Positions 49,261-61,800 of a stretch of DNA of 64,000 nucleotides are shown here, piece after piece; the stretch's first letter is position 1; every line of letters begins with the position of its first letter. Origin of the DNA: Cristatella mucedo (Eukaryota; Bryozoa; Phylactolaemata; Cristatellidae); the NCBI GenBank assembly GCA_009760855.2, contig WPIO01000030.1, positions 124,001-188,000 on the forward strand, in the 5' to 3' direction. The position numbers and the translations under genes were made by a program. The notes under the pieces were generated by a model. That model did no database searches. It saw only the letters and a list, made by a program, of their open reading frames with translations, and had not been told where the DNA came from.

Positions 49261-50560
49261 TTTTCAGTGTATTTTAGAGCGAACGGGAGCCTGGCGAAGC
49301 GGCAACTAAACACACCCGACGGAACGCTCCGGCGCGGGAATCTGCGCGAGTCCAAGAAGGCCTCGTGGAAGTGTATTTCGAATGCACCCTCACTCGGTCC
49401 ACCACGCTATAGCCAACTGCCTGAGCTGCCTAAGCCCTCATATACGTTTTCCCTATCAAAGGATGCAGCCATACATGCGCATCAAAGGGCAAGGCCATAA
49501 AAAGACATAAAGGAGTCGTCTCTCAAACCATCAAAGGCTTTCAGCATTCAGCATTTTACTTCTATGCAGTTCGAGGCCTCCTCTCCGTGGCTCGCCCGCA
49601 AGCAGACATCAAAGGGCCGTGAAGTGGTCAAAGCACGAACATATGCAACCCCGTGATGCCTAAGCGTTCGCATAGGTTGTGCCTTACAAGCGAACGCCCG
49701 TTACGAGTGGCTGCTTAAGCACTCGAGTCTTTACTAAGCAATTGCTCACTCAACGGCGCTCGCCCTTACAGAAGCGGTCACTGCGTGACCTCTTCTGCGA
49801 AGCTAGCGCCTCAGAACGCAGCGAGTGTGTCGAGTCGCCGCCGCAGCAGCAGCACTGTTGTATAAGGATAGTATAGGGACTCCGGCGGCGGCGGCGGCAG
49901 GTCTTGTGGTAGACTCACGGAGACACAGCGGGCGAACGTGCGAGGTAAACGAGACTCTTTTTCTGTATAACTCTCAGCGAGTACGTATACGAGAGTTCGA
50001 TTCGATTAATCGGAGCAGATGACACAAAGTAAAACATACATTAGTGGCATGGCGCTGCGTTGCGTCAACGGCTTAACTATTGGCCACAGGTGAGGCATGT
50101 ACATTAGTGTCAGGGCGCTTCGCTAATTACAACAGCAGCAGCAGCAATACAAACAGGTAATGTGCCGCGACGATAGTCGAGCAATTAACATAAAGATTTA
50201 AATGTAGCTGGACACGCTTGTCTGTATCATACATTTTGTTCAAGACGAGGTACAAAGTAAAACTGACCAACCATCACTCGTTGCTACACTTTCATTATAC
50301 AAATTTAGCCCAACCTGCCTGAATTGTCGTAAGTTTGGCGGGTGATGACGTCTCAGGTCACCGACCGCATCCACCGAGAGGTCACAGCCGTTGCAGCTCT
50401 GCACCCGATTGCACTTCATGTCAAACGTGTAGGCCTTGCGCTGGGATCAGCAGAACAAAGTCGCAGTCGCTTATTCGGTGTAAATAGGCGGCGTGCCTCC
50501 GCCGTACTTCTAGCAAGGACCGCCACGTTAAGATGCCACCGCCGCCCGGCTCGTCTGAAA
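49261..50560. other. Intergenic, no gene recognised
   Basis: A small CpG-enriched part with a (GGC)n run lies near 49884-49900. Plus-strand frames at 49267-49500, 49679-50022 and 50342-50572 have no domain. Confidence 0.35.
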
Positions 50561-50564
50561 AAAG

Positions 50565-50735
50565 TTGGCTGATTCAACAGTCCCGTGTAAATGGCAGCAG
50601 GAGAGCCTTAATGGCCATCATCACCACTGTAACTGGGAAATATAGGGTTGCCGACTATAGGATTTGAACCCACAACCTGGCTTGAGGAGAGCGAGCAACA
50701 AGCCAACCCCCTAGTCTACGACTCAGGGGTAGTAT
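50565..50735 (-). mobile_element. tRNA-derived SINE family B, relic 3
   Basis: The minus strand gives caggttgtgggttcaaatcc (B box), then a body with gtggtgatgatggcc and aaggctctcctgctgccattta, co-linear with 43240-43445. Confidence 0.7.
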
Positions 50736-51704
50736 GGTTGGGTTAGGTCTTTTCAAGTCTTTCAGCCGAAAGTTTTATTTTATTTTGTAGCGAAACAACA
50801 CTAATTTTAAGCTCTTCATTTTCCAGATAGAGATGCTCAAGCTTAGTATCGTGTGCCACGCAATTGTACTGTCTAGAATTATGTGGGTGATCTCGTTTGA
50901 CTAATCTGTCTTAAATGAGCTGTATATCGGTCGTTTCCGTCTTGCCTTTCGAGGTTATATTATGAGGACACGTGTGCAGTAAAGCAGAGAACTGAAGTGA
51001 AAAGTGCGCATTTAGTGAAAGATGGGCTGCAAGGACAGGTCGCTTCACGCCATCGGTGAACATCTTCGGTGCGACAAAGCCAGCTGACGCTAATAATTGA
51101 TGACTAATCGCCATCATGCATTATTTTACGGCAACTCATGCAAAGACTTTGAAGAGTTCAGTCTCAGCATTGGGACGCGTTCACATTCATTTCAACTGAG
51201 GGATTAAGAAAATTGTGATAATTGCATAAAGCATCGCAGTACTCTTTGAGAAAGCCGCTACCCATGCGAACGTTAGCGGTGCAACCAATCTTATATTTTT
51301 TTATTCTTATTCTCCTGCCCAAACCCATCAACCGCGGTGAAGCTGCTAGGCTGGCAGGTTACTGACTGTTTGCCCGCTGTTTCATACTTTTGTACCCAGG
51401 CTGGGTTCGGTTGGCTGGGACCGGACGGCTATAGTGAGGGTTAGGGTCACCGGCTAGGACGGGGTCAGACCTATGCATTGCCGGATGTGTGGTGACGAGA
51501 GGTCACCGGGGCTCTTGGGTACGGGAAGTTGGCCAAGTAAGTCGTGGTGTTGGAGGCTCCCGGTCTCGCCGAGTGATGCACCTGGATTCGTGCAGGCGTG
51601 CTCCGGCGATGCTGCCACGCACGCAAGGCAACGAGTACCCAAGGCCCAAGCGGAGCTGGATAGCTCGCTCGTTGTTGACTTGTTTATACCGCGTTCCCCC
51701 CCCG

Positions 51705-52118
51705 TGTAGTGTGTTCGTGACCCCCCCCCGTGTGTTGGCGTCTTTCGGTGGAAGCTTACGACTGTGGCAGTTGTCGACTCGGACTAGCCAGCAGTTACTC
51801 AGCGAGCCGGGTTTTGGACGGCGTACGCTCGTACTGTTGGACTCGGAGTCGGTACAACGACAGGACTGCGGAAGCCGACTGACTCCAACTAACACGTTTG
51901 TTCGCGCTTGCTGTGTCATCTCGCGCTCCCATAGTGTATAATGTATAGGATCCTCCCTGTAGATCTGTTTAGTTACCCTGTTGTTGTTGGCGCATGCGTT
52001 ATTATAAAGATGTTTAACCTGACGGCCGCTCGTCTTACCCTAGCTCGGCGGCATGGCGAGCGGCAGCGTGGCCGGAGTATGGCGGGAATTAGCCTCTGAC
52101 CCCTGGAACCCGGTTACA
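51705..52118 (+). mobile_element. Possible solo LTR
   Basis: The stretch starts TGTAG and ends with a ctggaacccggttaca-type terminus, has an internal ttattataaag TATA-like box near 51990, and is followed by a sequence weakly like a primer-binding site. No 5-bp target duplication is visible (ccccg versus ctttt) and no second LTR was found, so this is tentative. Confidence 0.3.
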
Positions 52119-52194
52119 CTTTTATTGCTGCACTAATCGCCTGATTATGGAACGGCACGAAATAAAGCTGGCAGAAAAGAAGTGTAGCCCCAGC

Positions 52195-52375
52195 CTCTAG
52201 TGCACCGGTTCTCAACCTGTTGATCGCGAACCCTTTGGGGGTCGACCGCCTTTTTCACAGGGGTCGCCTAAGACCATTTTGCACTCAATAATTTTATGTT
52301 TTGGGTTCGCCACAACATAAGGAACTGTATAAAAGGGTCGCGGCATTAGGAAGGTTGAGAACCACTGCTCCAGTG
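52195..52375. mobile_element. SPIN-like hAT MITE with 8-bp target duplication
   Basis: The element is 52203-52367 (165 bp). It starts caccggttctcaacctgttg and ends ggaaggttgagaaccactg, which are inverted repeats. The inner left part contains ccctttgggggtcg and cacaggggtcgcctaagacc; the inner right part contains ggaactgtat and gggtcgcggcattagg. Recalled from memory, these are the terminal sequences of the SPIN (Space Invaders) hAT family. Flanks are CTCTAGTG (52195-52202) and CTCCAGTG (52368-52375), an 8-bp duplication with one change, as hAT insertion makes. There is no coding capacity. Confidence 0.88.
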
Positions 52376-53180
52376 AGACTCAGCGTTCTGCATTGGCACA
52401 TCGCGAGCCCTAAATCCCCAGTTGGTCCGCTAGTAACTAGTAAAACGAAGCCGTCGTAACTTTCTTCTGAGACCTTTTAATGGACACTTCGGGCAGGATT
52501 AGGACGGCGTAATTTCTTAATGACTCGATGTACGCATCACAACCGCGATACAGCATGAGCTTTGGCGGCCATATTTTTCGCACGCTATCTCCTTCGAATT
52601 GAGAGTGTGCGGCCTCTCTGGGGCCTGGCAAGTATGATTCCACGCTCGGCGCTTTCTTACGCTACTGCCGCGCGCAGCGATGCAGGCATTACATCGCGAC
52701 GGTGCAGCTATTGAGCGACATCATTTGTCGTCTGCTTTACTCGTTGTCACCTCCTATCGGAGAGTTCGTTGCCTTCTCCATTCAGCACTTGCTATTCCCA
52801 CTAGCACCAGCGGTCGCATGACAGCGACTATTCAGCTGCTTCCTTACTTACGTGTGAGCGCACGTATTCCAGTGCTCTAAAGCCTAGCGCCCGTTTTCGC
52901 GACGGTAGAGCGCTAACACTACCTCGACTGCATGTAGTCTGGATAGAGTCTGGAGGACATTCGTGAAAGCAAGTGGCAGAGACGTAGCCGGCTCGACAGG
53001 AAAGTGCCCGAATGGGCAGCCGAGGACTAATTGACTTCAGAAGCCGCTTGCAAGAAAGACAAACATACGATAGTAAAGGAATGAATTGGTCCGTTGTGAC
53101 GACGCGTTGGTTTTTTAGCATTGAAGCTGGCATTCTTGAGGCGAGAGAAAACATGGTCGCACCATCTTGACACGCCAACG
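52376..53180. other. Intergenic, no gene recognised
   Basis: Frames on both strands (52680-52880 +, 52828-53178 -) have no domain. Confidence 0.35.
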
Positions 53181-53189
53181 GAACAACGG

Positions 53190-53600
53190 ACAGGATGGGG
53201 GAAACGAAGGTTTGTCGGCTGGAAGGCGAGGAGCAGCAGCGGCTCCGGCAAGCTCAAGTGCCTCGGTCCTTCGAGCGACGCTGCACGACCGCACGAATGC
53301 GGCGGCGGCGGCGGCGGCCCGGAACGGCCGCGAGAGGTCTAGCTTGGTATGGGCGCTGCGCTTGCGGCGAGGATTGGCCAATGTCTGCGCCGCCGCGCAC
53401 GCGGGTGAAACGACTGCTAGCGGCGACCACAGAAAACCAACAAGCGGTGAGCCAGCAAAGTTGCCGCCAGCACCGACGACGCTACGTTAGCGCCGAGAAT
53501 GCAGTCGGCCAAGCGGTAGGCCACGTCATAGCCAGACGGGGGGGGGAGACCGCACGACTGATGGAAGAGGAATTGCTAAGGTTAAAAGTTTACGCGTGAG
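53190..53600 (+). promoter_or_regulatory. CpG-rich island with (CGG)n; doubtful 134-codon open frame
   Basis: It is dense in CG with a (CGG)n run at 53299-53317. An ATG-led plus-strand frame at 53195-53599 is Arg/Ala-rich and has no recognised domain; two other frames overlap it. A promoter or first exon is possible. Confidence 0.35.
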
Positions 53601-53984
53601 GTATCCTAAAAACACGAAATTATCATACCTACGAGAGAGGCCTAAGCGGTCGGTGGAGCAACGCCTTAGTAGAGGAACTCCAGACGTGGCGCTGTGCGAA
53701 AATTTCGGTCCGATGATTATTCGTCGCACTTATTTCGCCCGCCAGCGTCTGGTGTGAATAGTGTCGTGTGTGTATTACTCATTTCCGCCCTCTTCAAATT
53801 TTTATGCGAATCCTAGAGAGTCTAGCGCATCGCACGCGTAACACCTCTTTTCCTTGCCATCTAGATATTTCAGGCCAATTCCTGTTGGACGGTGCACGTG
53901 CTGAATGACTGACTCGTCGGCTTCTCAGCAATCCAAGTTCCCTTCCGGTAAACCAGTCGCGGCAATGTCGCTACGAATAATCTC
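53601..53984. other. Intergenic, nothing recognised
   Basis: No coding signal or repeat match. Confidence 0.35.
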
Positions 53985-54085
53985 TCGTGACCGAGGTCGT
54001 GGGCAAGAGACCTGCGGCACATGTGAAGCGCCTGGACAGAAAATAAATTCGCTTAGGGCGCTAGCGCTCACATAAATTTTGTAAA
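53985..54085 (+). mobile_element. tRNA-derived SINE family A, partial copy 3
   Basis: It shares cgaggtcgtgggcaagag, then ggcacatgtgaagcgcctgga, then the tail gggcgctagcgctcac with 19515-19655. The A-box half is not recognisable. Confidence 0.6.
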
Positions 54086-54890
54086 ATCTCACTGCCTCGC
54101 AGCTTGGGGCTCCAAGTCGCCGCTGCTAGCCAGGTCGGTGCTACATGCGTTCGCCCCAAGCTCACGTGTGACGTGAAATTTTCGAGCGCCGATGCGAGCA
54201 GCTCCCTGTAAGTATGCTTATTTCGAGGCTAGGTTTCATTGGAATGGCTCTGATAGGAAGACTTTCATCTTTGGTCTGCACGTCTTCGGGATATCATATG
54301 CTTACCGGTAGTCTCACCCAGCCGCATAGGTAGCGCCTTTCGTCATTTCCGGCGGAGACTGCTGTATCGCAGTACCGCTGGCACGTGCCTGATCGGCCGG
54401 CAGTGCTTCCGAGGCAGCTTTTGCGAGCGAAATTTCTTCGTGACCTTGAGCTTCGGCCGGTCGACAGTCGTCAAGAATAGGAGCCGAGATCGGGTTTCGC
54501 TCCTGCGCTCAAGCTCTTAGCTTAGTTCGACGGTTCGAGGCGAAAGCTCAGCCCAATTTTAGTTATTCGACATTTGGCCAGTGCCTTTCCTTGCCGCCAC
54601 TCGAACATTCACCTGCTTTTTCTCTCGCGAAGTAGCTCCTTCCGTGTCTGCCACATTCAAGTAGCAGCATACGTATGGCATATCGACCACTATTGCAACT
54701 ACAGCCGTAAAACCCGCCGCGAATTGACTTCTGTCGCTTGACCCTCGCCGGTGGACACTTTTTTCGGCGAACAACGCCGATAAATTGATAAAATAGAACT
54801 CGACTCGTTGACCGGCGATATCTGACAGCTTTGGACTGAATAGATGAAGAAGACGTAGCGTAGCCGTGGCGATCCCTACCTACAACCTGC
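54086..54890. other. Intergenic, no gene recognised
   Basis: A minus-strand frame of 139 codons (54563-54982) reads through the hairpin that follows and has no domain. Confidence 0.35.
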
Positions 54891-54896
54891 GAAGAA

Positions 54897-54959
54897 CCTT
54901 TCGAAGGAGCCAAGGAGGCCTCACTCCTGGGTGAGGCCTCCTTCAGACCCTTTGAAAGG
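54897..54959. repeat. Two-level inverted repeat (63-bp hairpin)
   Basis: The inner arms aaggaggcctcac (54912-54924) and gtgaggcctcctt (54931-54943) are a perfect 13-bp match around a 6-base loop. The outer arms cctttcgaagg (54897-54907) and cctttgaaagg (54949-54959) pair with one mismatch. It lies 0.74 kb beyond the USP32 stop on that gene's downstream side. Confidence 0.88.
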
Positions 54960-55701
54960 ACCAGGTTGATACGATGACTCACGCAAAGTCGGCAGCAGCA
55001 ACCAGATGCGGGTCATTTAGAAAAGTTTACTTTTAACAACAAAGCAAAATAAAGTAATTAACCATGCCTCAGCAATCAAGAAGAAACAACGATCCGCCGC
55101 CTGGAGCAGAACTCGCAAATGCAACGCTTCTCTTCAGTAATTATTAAGAGCATACCCCCACCGTAATTGCTGCAACAAAGAGCATGCAAGGAAACTCATT
55201 GAATTTTTCATAAACGAGTGCCGACGACCGTACTGCAGCACGCGCCCACTCCTCAAGATTGGCTGTTCTTCTGAGGGTTCAAATCACAACCCCGAATCAT
55301 TGTTCACTCTCGGTCAAGCATACGCCAGCACAAACGGTCGAACCCGACGCAAGCTGGGCGAAGCAGTCTCTTAAGATCGGAATGCTAACAGATCCTCCGC
55401 GGAGTAGTAGCCTCCTTCGAGGGGGACTCCTCTTTGAGGCATGCGGCCCGACGAGCCAGCCCGTCAGAGTACGGCCTGCTACCTGCGGCCCGACGGCTAA
55501 AAATCATCAAGCGAGCTCACAGGCTTGAGCCCGCAGTGAGTGTGCACAAGACACGGGCATAACCAGCGTCAGCTCCATAACTTCGCCACTTGCGATGATA
55601 AAAAACACACCGGCGGCAAGCAGACCACGCAGCCGAAGAAGCAGGCTGCTCCACATCATGTTCGGAGCAGAGAGAGAAGAAAGACCCAAGCACGGAATCG
55701 C
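54960..55701. other. Downstream flank of USP32
   Basis: Presumably 3' UTR and beyond on the minus strand. I see no AATAAA on the minus strand between 55000 and 55700. Confidence 0.4.
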
Positions 55702-55884
55702 TCATTGAACGCTACACGTCCGCTCGACCGTACTCTTGAACTCCCTGTTATAATCTTCATTGTAGTCAGATACATCAGGGTTGCGATCTCGGATGTCGGG
55801 AATAACCTGACCGTAGTCGAAGTCGTGCCTCTCGTAGAAGAGAATGTAGGCACTCTTGCTGTCCACATGATTTACGGCAGCTTC
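55702..55884 (-). CDS. USP32: USP32 last coding exon (CaaX-like end)
   Basis: The exon is 183 bp: 60 codons and a TGA stop. It reads DSKSAYILFYERHDFDYGQ and finishes RTCSVQ. The terminal CSVQ fits a farnesylation motif and corresponds to the CVLQ end of human USP32. The acceptor is cgcttggttgcag. Confidence 0.94.
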   Translation of the reverse strand, partial: EAAVNHVDSKSAYILFYERHDFDYGQVIPDIRDRNPDVSDYNEDYNREFKSTVERTCSVQ

Positions 55885-58800
55885 CTGCAACCAAGCGAAG
55901 GTTGCAAACACGACAGAAGCTTCGAGAATCAATACAAATGAAGCATATCCCCTTGAGTTCCTTGCTAAGAAGAGAGCCGGGTGTCAATCAAAACGAAAAG
56001 GACAGCAAGCTAACGACGATAGCGGCAATACAACTGCTGCAAGCACCAGTATTTGCACTTAGCAGCATTGTTTTTATCTTAGATGTCAGAGCTTTGCCGG
56101 CTGTCTGTACTTTTCTGACCGCTTGGCACGTCTCTTGTAAATGAGAGATTGCACAATGTGTAAGAGCATGTTTTTCAAAGAAAAGATTACAGCAGAAAGA
56201 TTTTCTCCATCTACTCGATTAGTGGGTAAACAATACGGTAGTACTGCTGCACAATAATTGAGGACACGAGTTCGACAGTCCATGAACCAGTCCAGCAAAC
56301 AAAAGCACTTGCTGCCGATGGCCTTTAGGCTAAAGAAAGGGGCCAATAACTTATTGTCTGAAAAGCCGGCCCAAAGGTGCAAGGAAGAGGACAGCACGTG
56401 CTCTAGCAGCTCAGCAAGGTATGAAGGCAAGAATCTATGCAGGGCCTTGCAGAACCTAGCGATAGCGTTGGTTGGAAACTGCCCGCTGTTCCATCATAAG
56501 AGCCAGTCAATAAAAAAAGTGATGACCATATGACAGAAAGTAAGTAGATAAAACAGAGAACGGCGGAGAGCACGTAAAGAAATGAGGCATACTGGAGCAT
56601 TTCACGTAGCCACATGCGGTAGCACAAGAGACAGGCAGCACTACACTTGCACGAACGGCAACGAGAAGGTGAGCTTGTATATACGGCTATGCCACTCTGC
56701 TGTAAGACGGCGCTATGGCGACGAGTGCTTTCGAATACACACTGACCTTGACCATGCTATCGTTGAACTCGTACCACTTGTCGTTCGGATTCTTAGCATA
56801 GGCAACGTAGTGCCCACCGCCGAGCTGACCTCGGTGACACTGTAGGACACGAAGACGGACAGGAGACACGAGCACACGATGAACGACTCACTCACGGGCA
56901 CTGACGGTCAACCAGGTGGTCAAGCAACAAAAAAAAGTCATGTGAACAGCAGATGCTGCTGCTGCTGTCATCGCGAAGGCGAAAGAAAGCATTGTTTTTT
57001 TTCTTCCAGTCAGCACTAGAGATCAATCTAAACGGTATTTCCCGACACTGCAGAGTGTGACCCAGGTGCCGACCCGGTGCCCTCGGACTTACACGCCGGA
57101 AAGCCTGCAGCGGGGTCGATATGTACAAAATGCCGTACACATGCTGAAACGACATCATCAGCCAAATGCCCCAGCCTCACAAGCTTGGCTAGTTGGAAAC
57201 AGGAAACACCTAATGAAATGTAGGTGGTGAGCACTAAATCTTAGAAGTCGTGAGCAATAATGAAGGGCCGTGTCACCAAACACCAGTCACCTGCTGTACA
57301 CAAACTAGACCCAATCGTCCCCCCTCGAAGGGACAGGCATGGCAACGTTCAGCTAAACGCAGAGTGAGGTTGCTCGGCATCCACTCATGAATTAGGCTAT
57401 GCAGCCAGCCATTTTGCAACGACTTGAAGATGTTAGCAGGTCACACACATGCCAATTTTAGAGTCGAGGTACACACAGACATGCGATTTTGATTTCACAG
57501 TAAAGAGAACTGTGTAAGAAAAAAAGTGCTCCTACTACTCGACAGAGAGACATGCTCGGACGAGGGAGTGCGTGCAGACACAGGCCCAATTGCACATGCA
57601 CACAGGCACAAATGCTCACTCACACACGCACACTAGAGACAGGGTGCAGACATGCAGGCGACACCATAGGTAGAACAGAAGAAGGAGCTAGTGACATGAC
57701 AACAGAAGCAGAGCAAACCACTAGATGGTGGTCCATGTCATGAAGCACAGCTTGACAGGTCTCGAGACGACACAGTGGTGATGGCAACACCTGGCCACAG
57801 GGTCCAACAGCCTTACTAATATTTTTCACTAGTCCTCTCAGGCCACCGAACTCTGTAGCAGATCTAGCATATCATCAGGGCCTTGCGAGGGACACAGTGG
57901 CCGGGCAAACCAAAACGCTTTTTTCTCTTCACTGCACTAAGTTCCAAAGCAGTGTTCGGGAAGGCAGACAGTGCTAGATAGCCCTGACGTACGTTGGGCT
58001 GATTTCCAGTAAGCTGCCTGTGGTACACACGGGCATGTGGCAATTAGCCGGACTGCTTGCTCTGCAACCAGCTCACATGCCCTGCTGTGCCAGAGGCCTA
58101 GAGAAATGAGCAGGGGGATGACAGTCATTCAAGAGTGACCGAGCAGCACTAGGTCAGGCAGAACTCATCTTGGGATGGCTAGCAGCTGCACAATCAAGTA
58201 GTTGGCTGACGAGCTATGGAGAGCCCCCTCGGGGAAGTAAGGGCCGAACGCACAAATTTGCTCATACCAAAAGTGCAGATCGGTCGCTTGCATTAGACAC
58301 CGGCTGATGCATTGTGTTGGTGCCCTGGGAGATCAAACATTCAGCAGCAGACAGTAGCCCGCGGAAATGGATTCTAGAATTAATTATGGCAACGATTCTC
58401 CCGAGAGGTGTGCACAGAATAACTGAGCACTTAATACTAGTAGCCTAGACCTGTCTGACACCGGATGGACACATACAGTAGCATTTCATAATGAAATACA
58501 GCAAATACTATTTCACAACCTATCAAAAGTACCGTTTCACAGCCATTGACTGGATGTACTAAGCAATCACGTTGAGCAATGCTTTTGGGGAAATTCAGAG
58601 GCTACAACAATGCCCGTCTGAGACACATAATAAGGAGGCAAACGGATGTGTGCTATCATGCACAAACACATATACAGATGTATGCATATCCAGGTTTAAG
58701 TGCACAATGCACTTGCTAACATATTACCAAAATCAAAACATCAACCATAAAGGTCGAAGTCAGTAGGCCATTAATTTGTATTGCAGCATAACAGCCTCAA

Positions 58801-61800
58801 ACTACGTTTACATAGGTCGGTCTTGCTTTGATCTCCCTTCATGAAGAAGAAATTACACGTTCAGTTGGCCTTCCATCTTGCTTCCTTCAAGCTACTTAAT
58901 AGCTCCACCCTTACAGCAGTCAAGAGAGATTACTTTGGTTAAGGGAGGTAGGAAATGGCTCTTCGCGATGCACCTCCCGGTGAATATAAACCTTTCTGCG
59001 TTTGTTTGTATCGCCTGCTGCCTCATGATCTGATACCTACATGAAGAGCTCTTAGTATCCCATAAGCAGCAACTCGCGTGGAAAGCATGGATGATTTTGC
59101 CAATCACGTAGTCCTCAATGCATTTCAGAGCGATGAAGAAGGCGTGCCCTTGATGGCATTAAAAGGTGGTCTTTGTGACGAATGCACTAAAGACCGCGGG
59201 GACCAAAGCAAGATCGACCGTGCAAATGCAGCTTTAGCGGTTCTCACCCCGTCTGCCCACTTGCAGTGGGCAATAGAGGATTGCCTGCTGAAGGTTTCGA
59301 ATCAATGACCGGGGTTGTGAAGTACAAGCACCTTACCTCTAGGTAAGATACAAGGGCATATATCCTGCGTTCAGTCTTATAACAGCTTTATTAACCTCTG
59401 CTGTCAAGCGCTGACTTGTTCAAGGTCCTTTAAGTGCAGCCTGCTATTTTGCATCATCATCAGCATTACTAGTAAAGAGTTTGTACTGCAAGAGCCGTGC
59501 TTCGAATATGCACGGATCTCACGAGATGGGCCTGGAGAGTTAACTAATTTAATGTGACTCACATGATCACACTAGCCTCTCTGAAATTCAACAATGACTG
59601 CCTTTGGACAAAGCTGAGATCTTGCTGATGACAAAATAGAGGGCCAACAATTCAGTCACAACTAAGTGTAACATACTGTAACAGCAGTTTAATAAAAAGG
59701 TAGCACATAATTGGTCAATAAATAGCATAACAATCTTGTCCCGACTTCTGCATCCTTTATCGATGCTTAGGGAGATGCTCAGATATTAACAATAACAATA
59801 CTGTCAGCCTCCGACTTACGACGATTCAACTTACGAAAATTCGAAGATACGAACTCGGCCACGGAAAAACTCAAAAATCAAAATTTGTCTGAGAAAACGT
59901 TCAAAATTTGCGCCCGGTCAGCAGACCGGACATCTAAATAAAAAGTAGGGAGGAAATGATAACTGACTGCATCAGAACATATCACATACCATTCTCGACC
60001 GACGAGAAATTTTTCCCGCAATCCTAATCTATTTCGTAAGTCGTCGTCCAACTGTACTCAATAGTGTAGCGCTCAATGAGAACTAAATCTCTTTGTCGGC
60101 ACTTTACATATACTGGAGGAGAAAGAGGACTTAAGCATATGCTGGCCACGACCGTCGTGCAACTCACAAAGCAAACAATTTCAAGAGATAGACTGAATTT
60201 GTATTGTAGATGGAGCCAATGCTTTTAGGTAGGCTTTAGTCGGTTAAATCACCCTTCGACACAGTCTTGGCACTTCTTCCACATAGGAAAAGTGTCTGCA
60301 TGCATGCAAAAGTGCATAGCACGGGAAGACATATAGGCAGGCAGGAAAGTTTTCACGAGCATGTTGGGACATCGACTTCCCTGCTGCCGACTGTAGCATG
60401 TCCTTCCCAACCACCCTGAACATATATTCTACTTACTTCCTTGACTGCCCTCCTCACTTAGCTATGCTCTCACTTTCTTTTTGTTGCATAAGATGAATTC
60501 TGTTGGCTACCATATTCGCACTGAAAGCTGCTTAGACTCTGAGCACGCTATAGAAAACACTCCTGCTCAACACTAGCATAGTCTTTGTAGTTTTGTGGAG
60601 TCACAGAAAAACAGACAACACATTAAATTTCATTATAGGTAGACAAGAGCATTAAGTGATAGGCAGATCCATCACAGGGTGCTCGGTGGGTTAGCATGCA
60701 TGGCAAGCTACCGACCGATAGTTGGCAGACTCACCGACACGGCATACAGCCGGTACTTCGTGTTCCAGCCTCCGCTGGCAATGTCAGATGCAGTGAGTGC
60801 GAAAGGTGGATGCTTAGTCTTTGAGACTCTACTTCCTCTGTACCCACTGGGACCCTGCTTTGTGCCAAAGCTCGTAGGGCCACTGCCCTCACCGAGGTCG
60901 CATTCACCAATGTCACCTTGCTGTTGCTGGGAGGTCGACTCCTCACTGTGTATTCCTGACGATGGTATATAACCATTAAGCTGGCCATTTCCATTGACAA
61001 ATGATGGCCGTGGCATGTAGTGCCCAGGATCAAAATCGTCGAACGGAAATGTTACCATTTTGTGGGACTTGATCCAGCGGCCATTGTGCAGCTGGAATCG
61101 TTTCAGATGGACAATCTGTAAATCAAGTCCAATTGAAAAAGCAATCAGGTGGCCAAGTTTGATGACCAGATGTAGATGCTGAATGCCTGCTAGCTAGGCC
61201 AATAGTAACTGCTCAAGAACTAAAAGGGGGCAAACTACATACAAGTGCACTGTCATCTCAACAAGTGGCTGTAGCCGGTACAGCCATCTTGGTTGTGAGG
61301 TGCAGTTTGAGAAAGATGTACGTTCGAAAGCCATGGCAAAATTATCAGCAGTATTTCTCTCTTACTTTGCTATGTCATCAAATAATGCAGTTGGTCAAGA
61401 GGCAGTAACATCAATACAGAGGAAAAATGAGTGAACTAGCAGCATCAAGACTCAGCCCTCATGAGCAAGCAATAAATGCTTTGCAGCTAAATTTCGGATG
61501 GCTCACAGTGACAGCACAATCAGTATACCACGTAGCATAGCTCAGGAAAATTTTGATGCAAACAGATAATAATCAACATTTTTTCTGAATCAGGACAACA
61601 GTGGTCAACAAGAAAGGCGACAACCATGTCTTAACTCTCACCACTTACTTAGTACACTACAACCTTCGGATGGGATGGGGAGGAAGGTCTTCACTACCGT
61701 CTATCCTACGACAAGCTCTACAATCATCACAGTCAAACCCAATTAATTTTTATGTAGGCATCACGAAAATGCAGAAACTAGCGCTCAGCTCCCAGCTCGA

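Larger units (their letters stand above)
56840..60734. other. USP32 intron 3 (3.9 kb)
   Basis: Apart from the repeats listed, no exon is seen. The plus strand is A-rich here (T-rich on the transcribed strand), in contrast to MCRS1. Confidence 0.6.
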
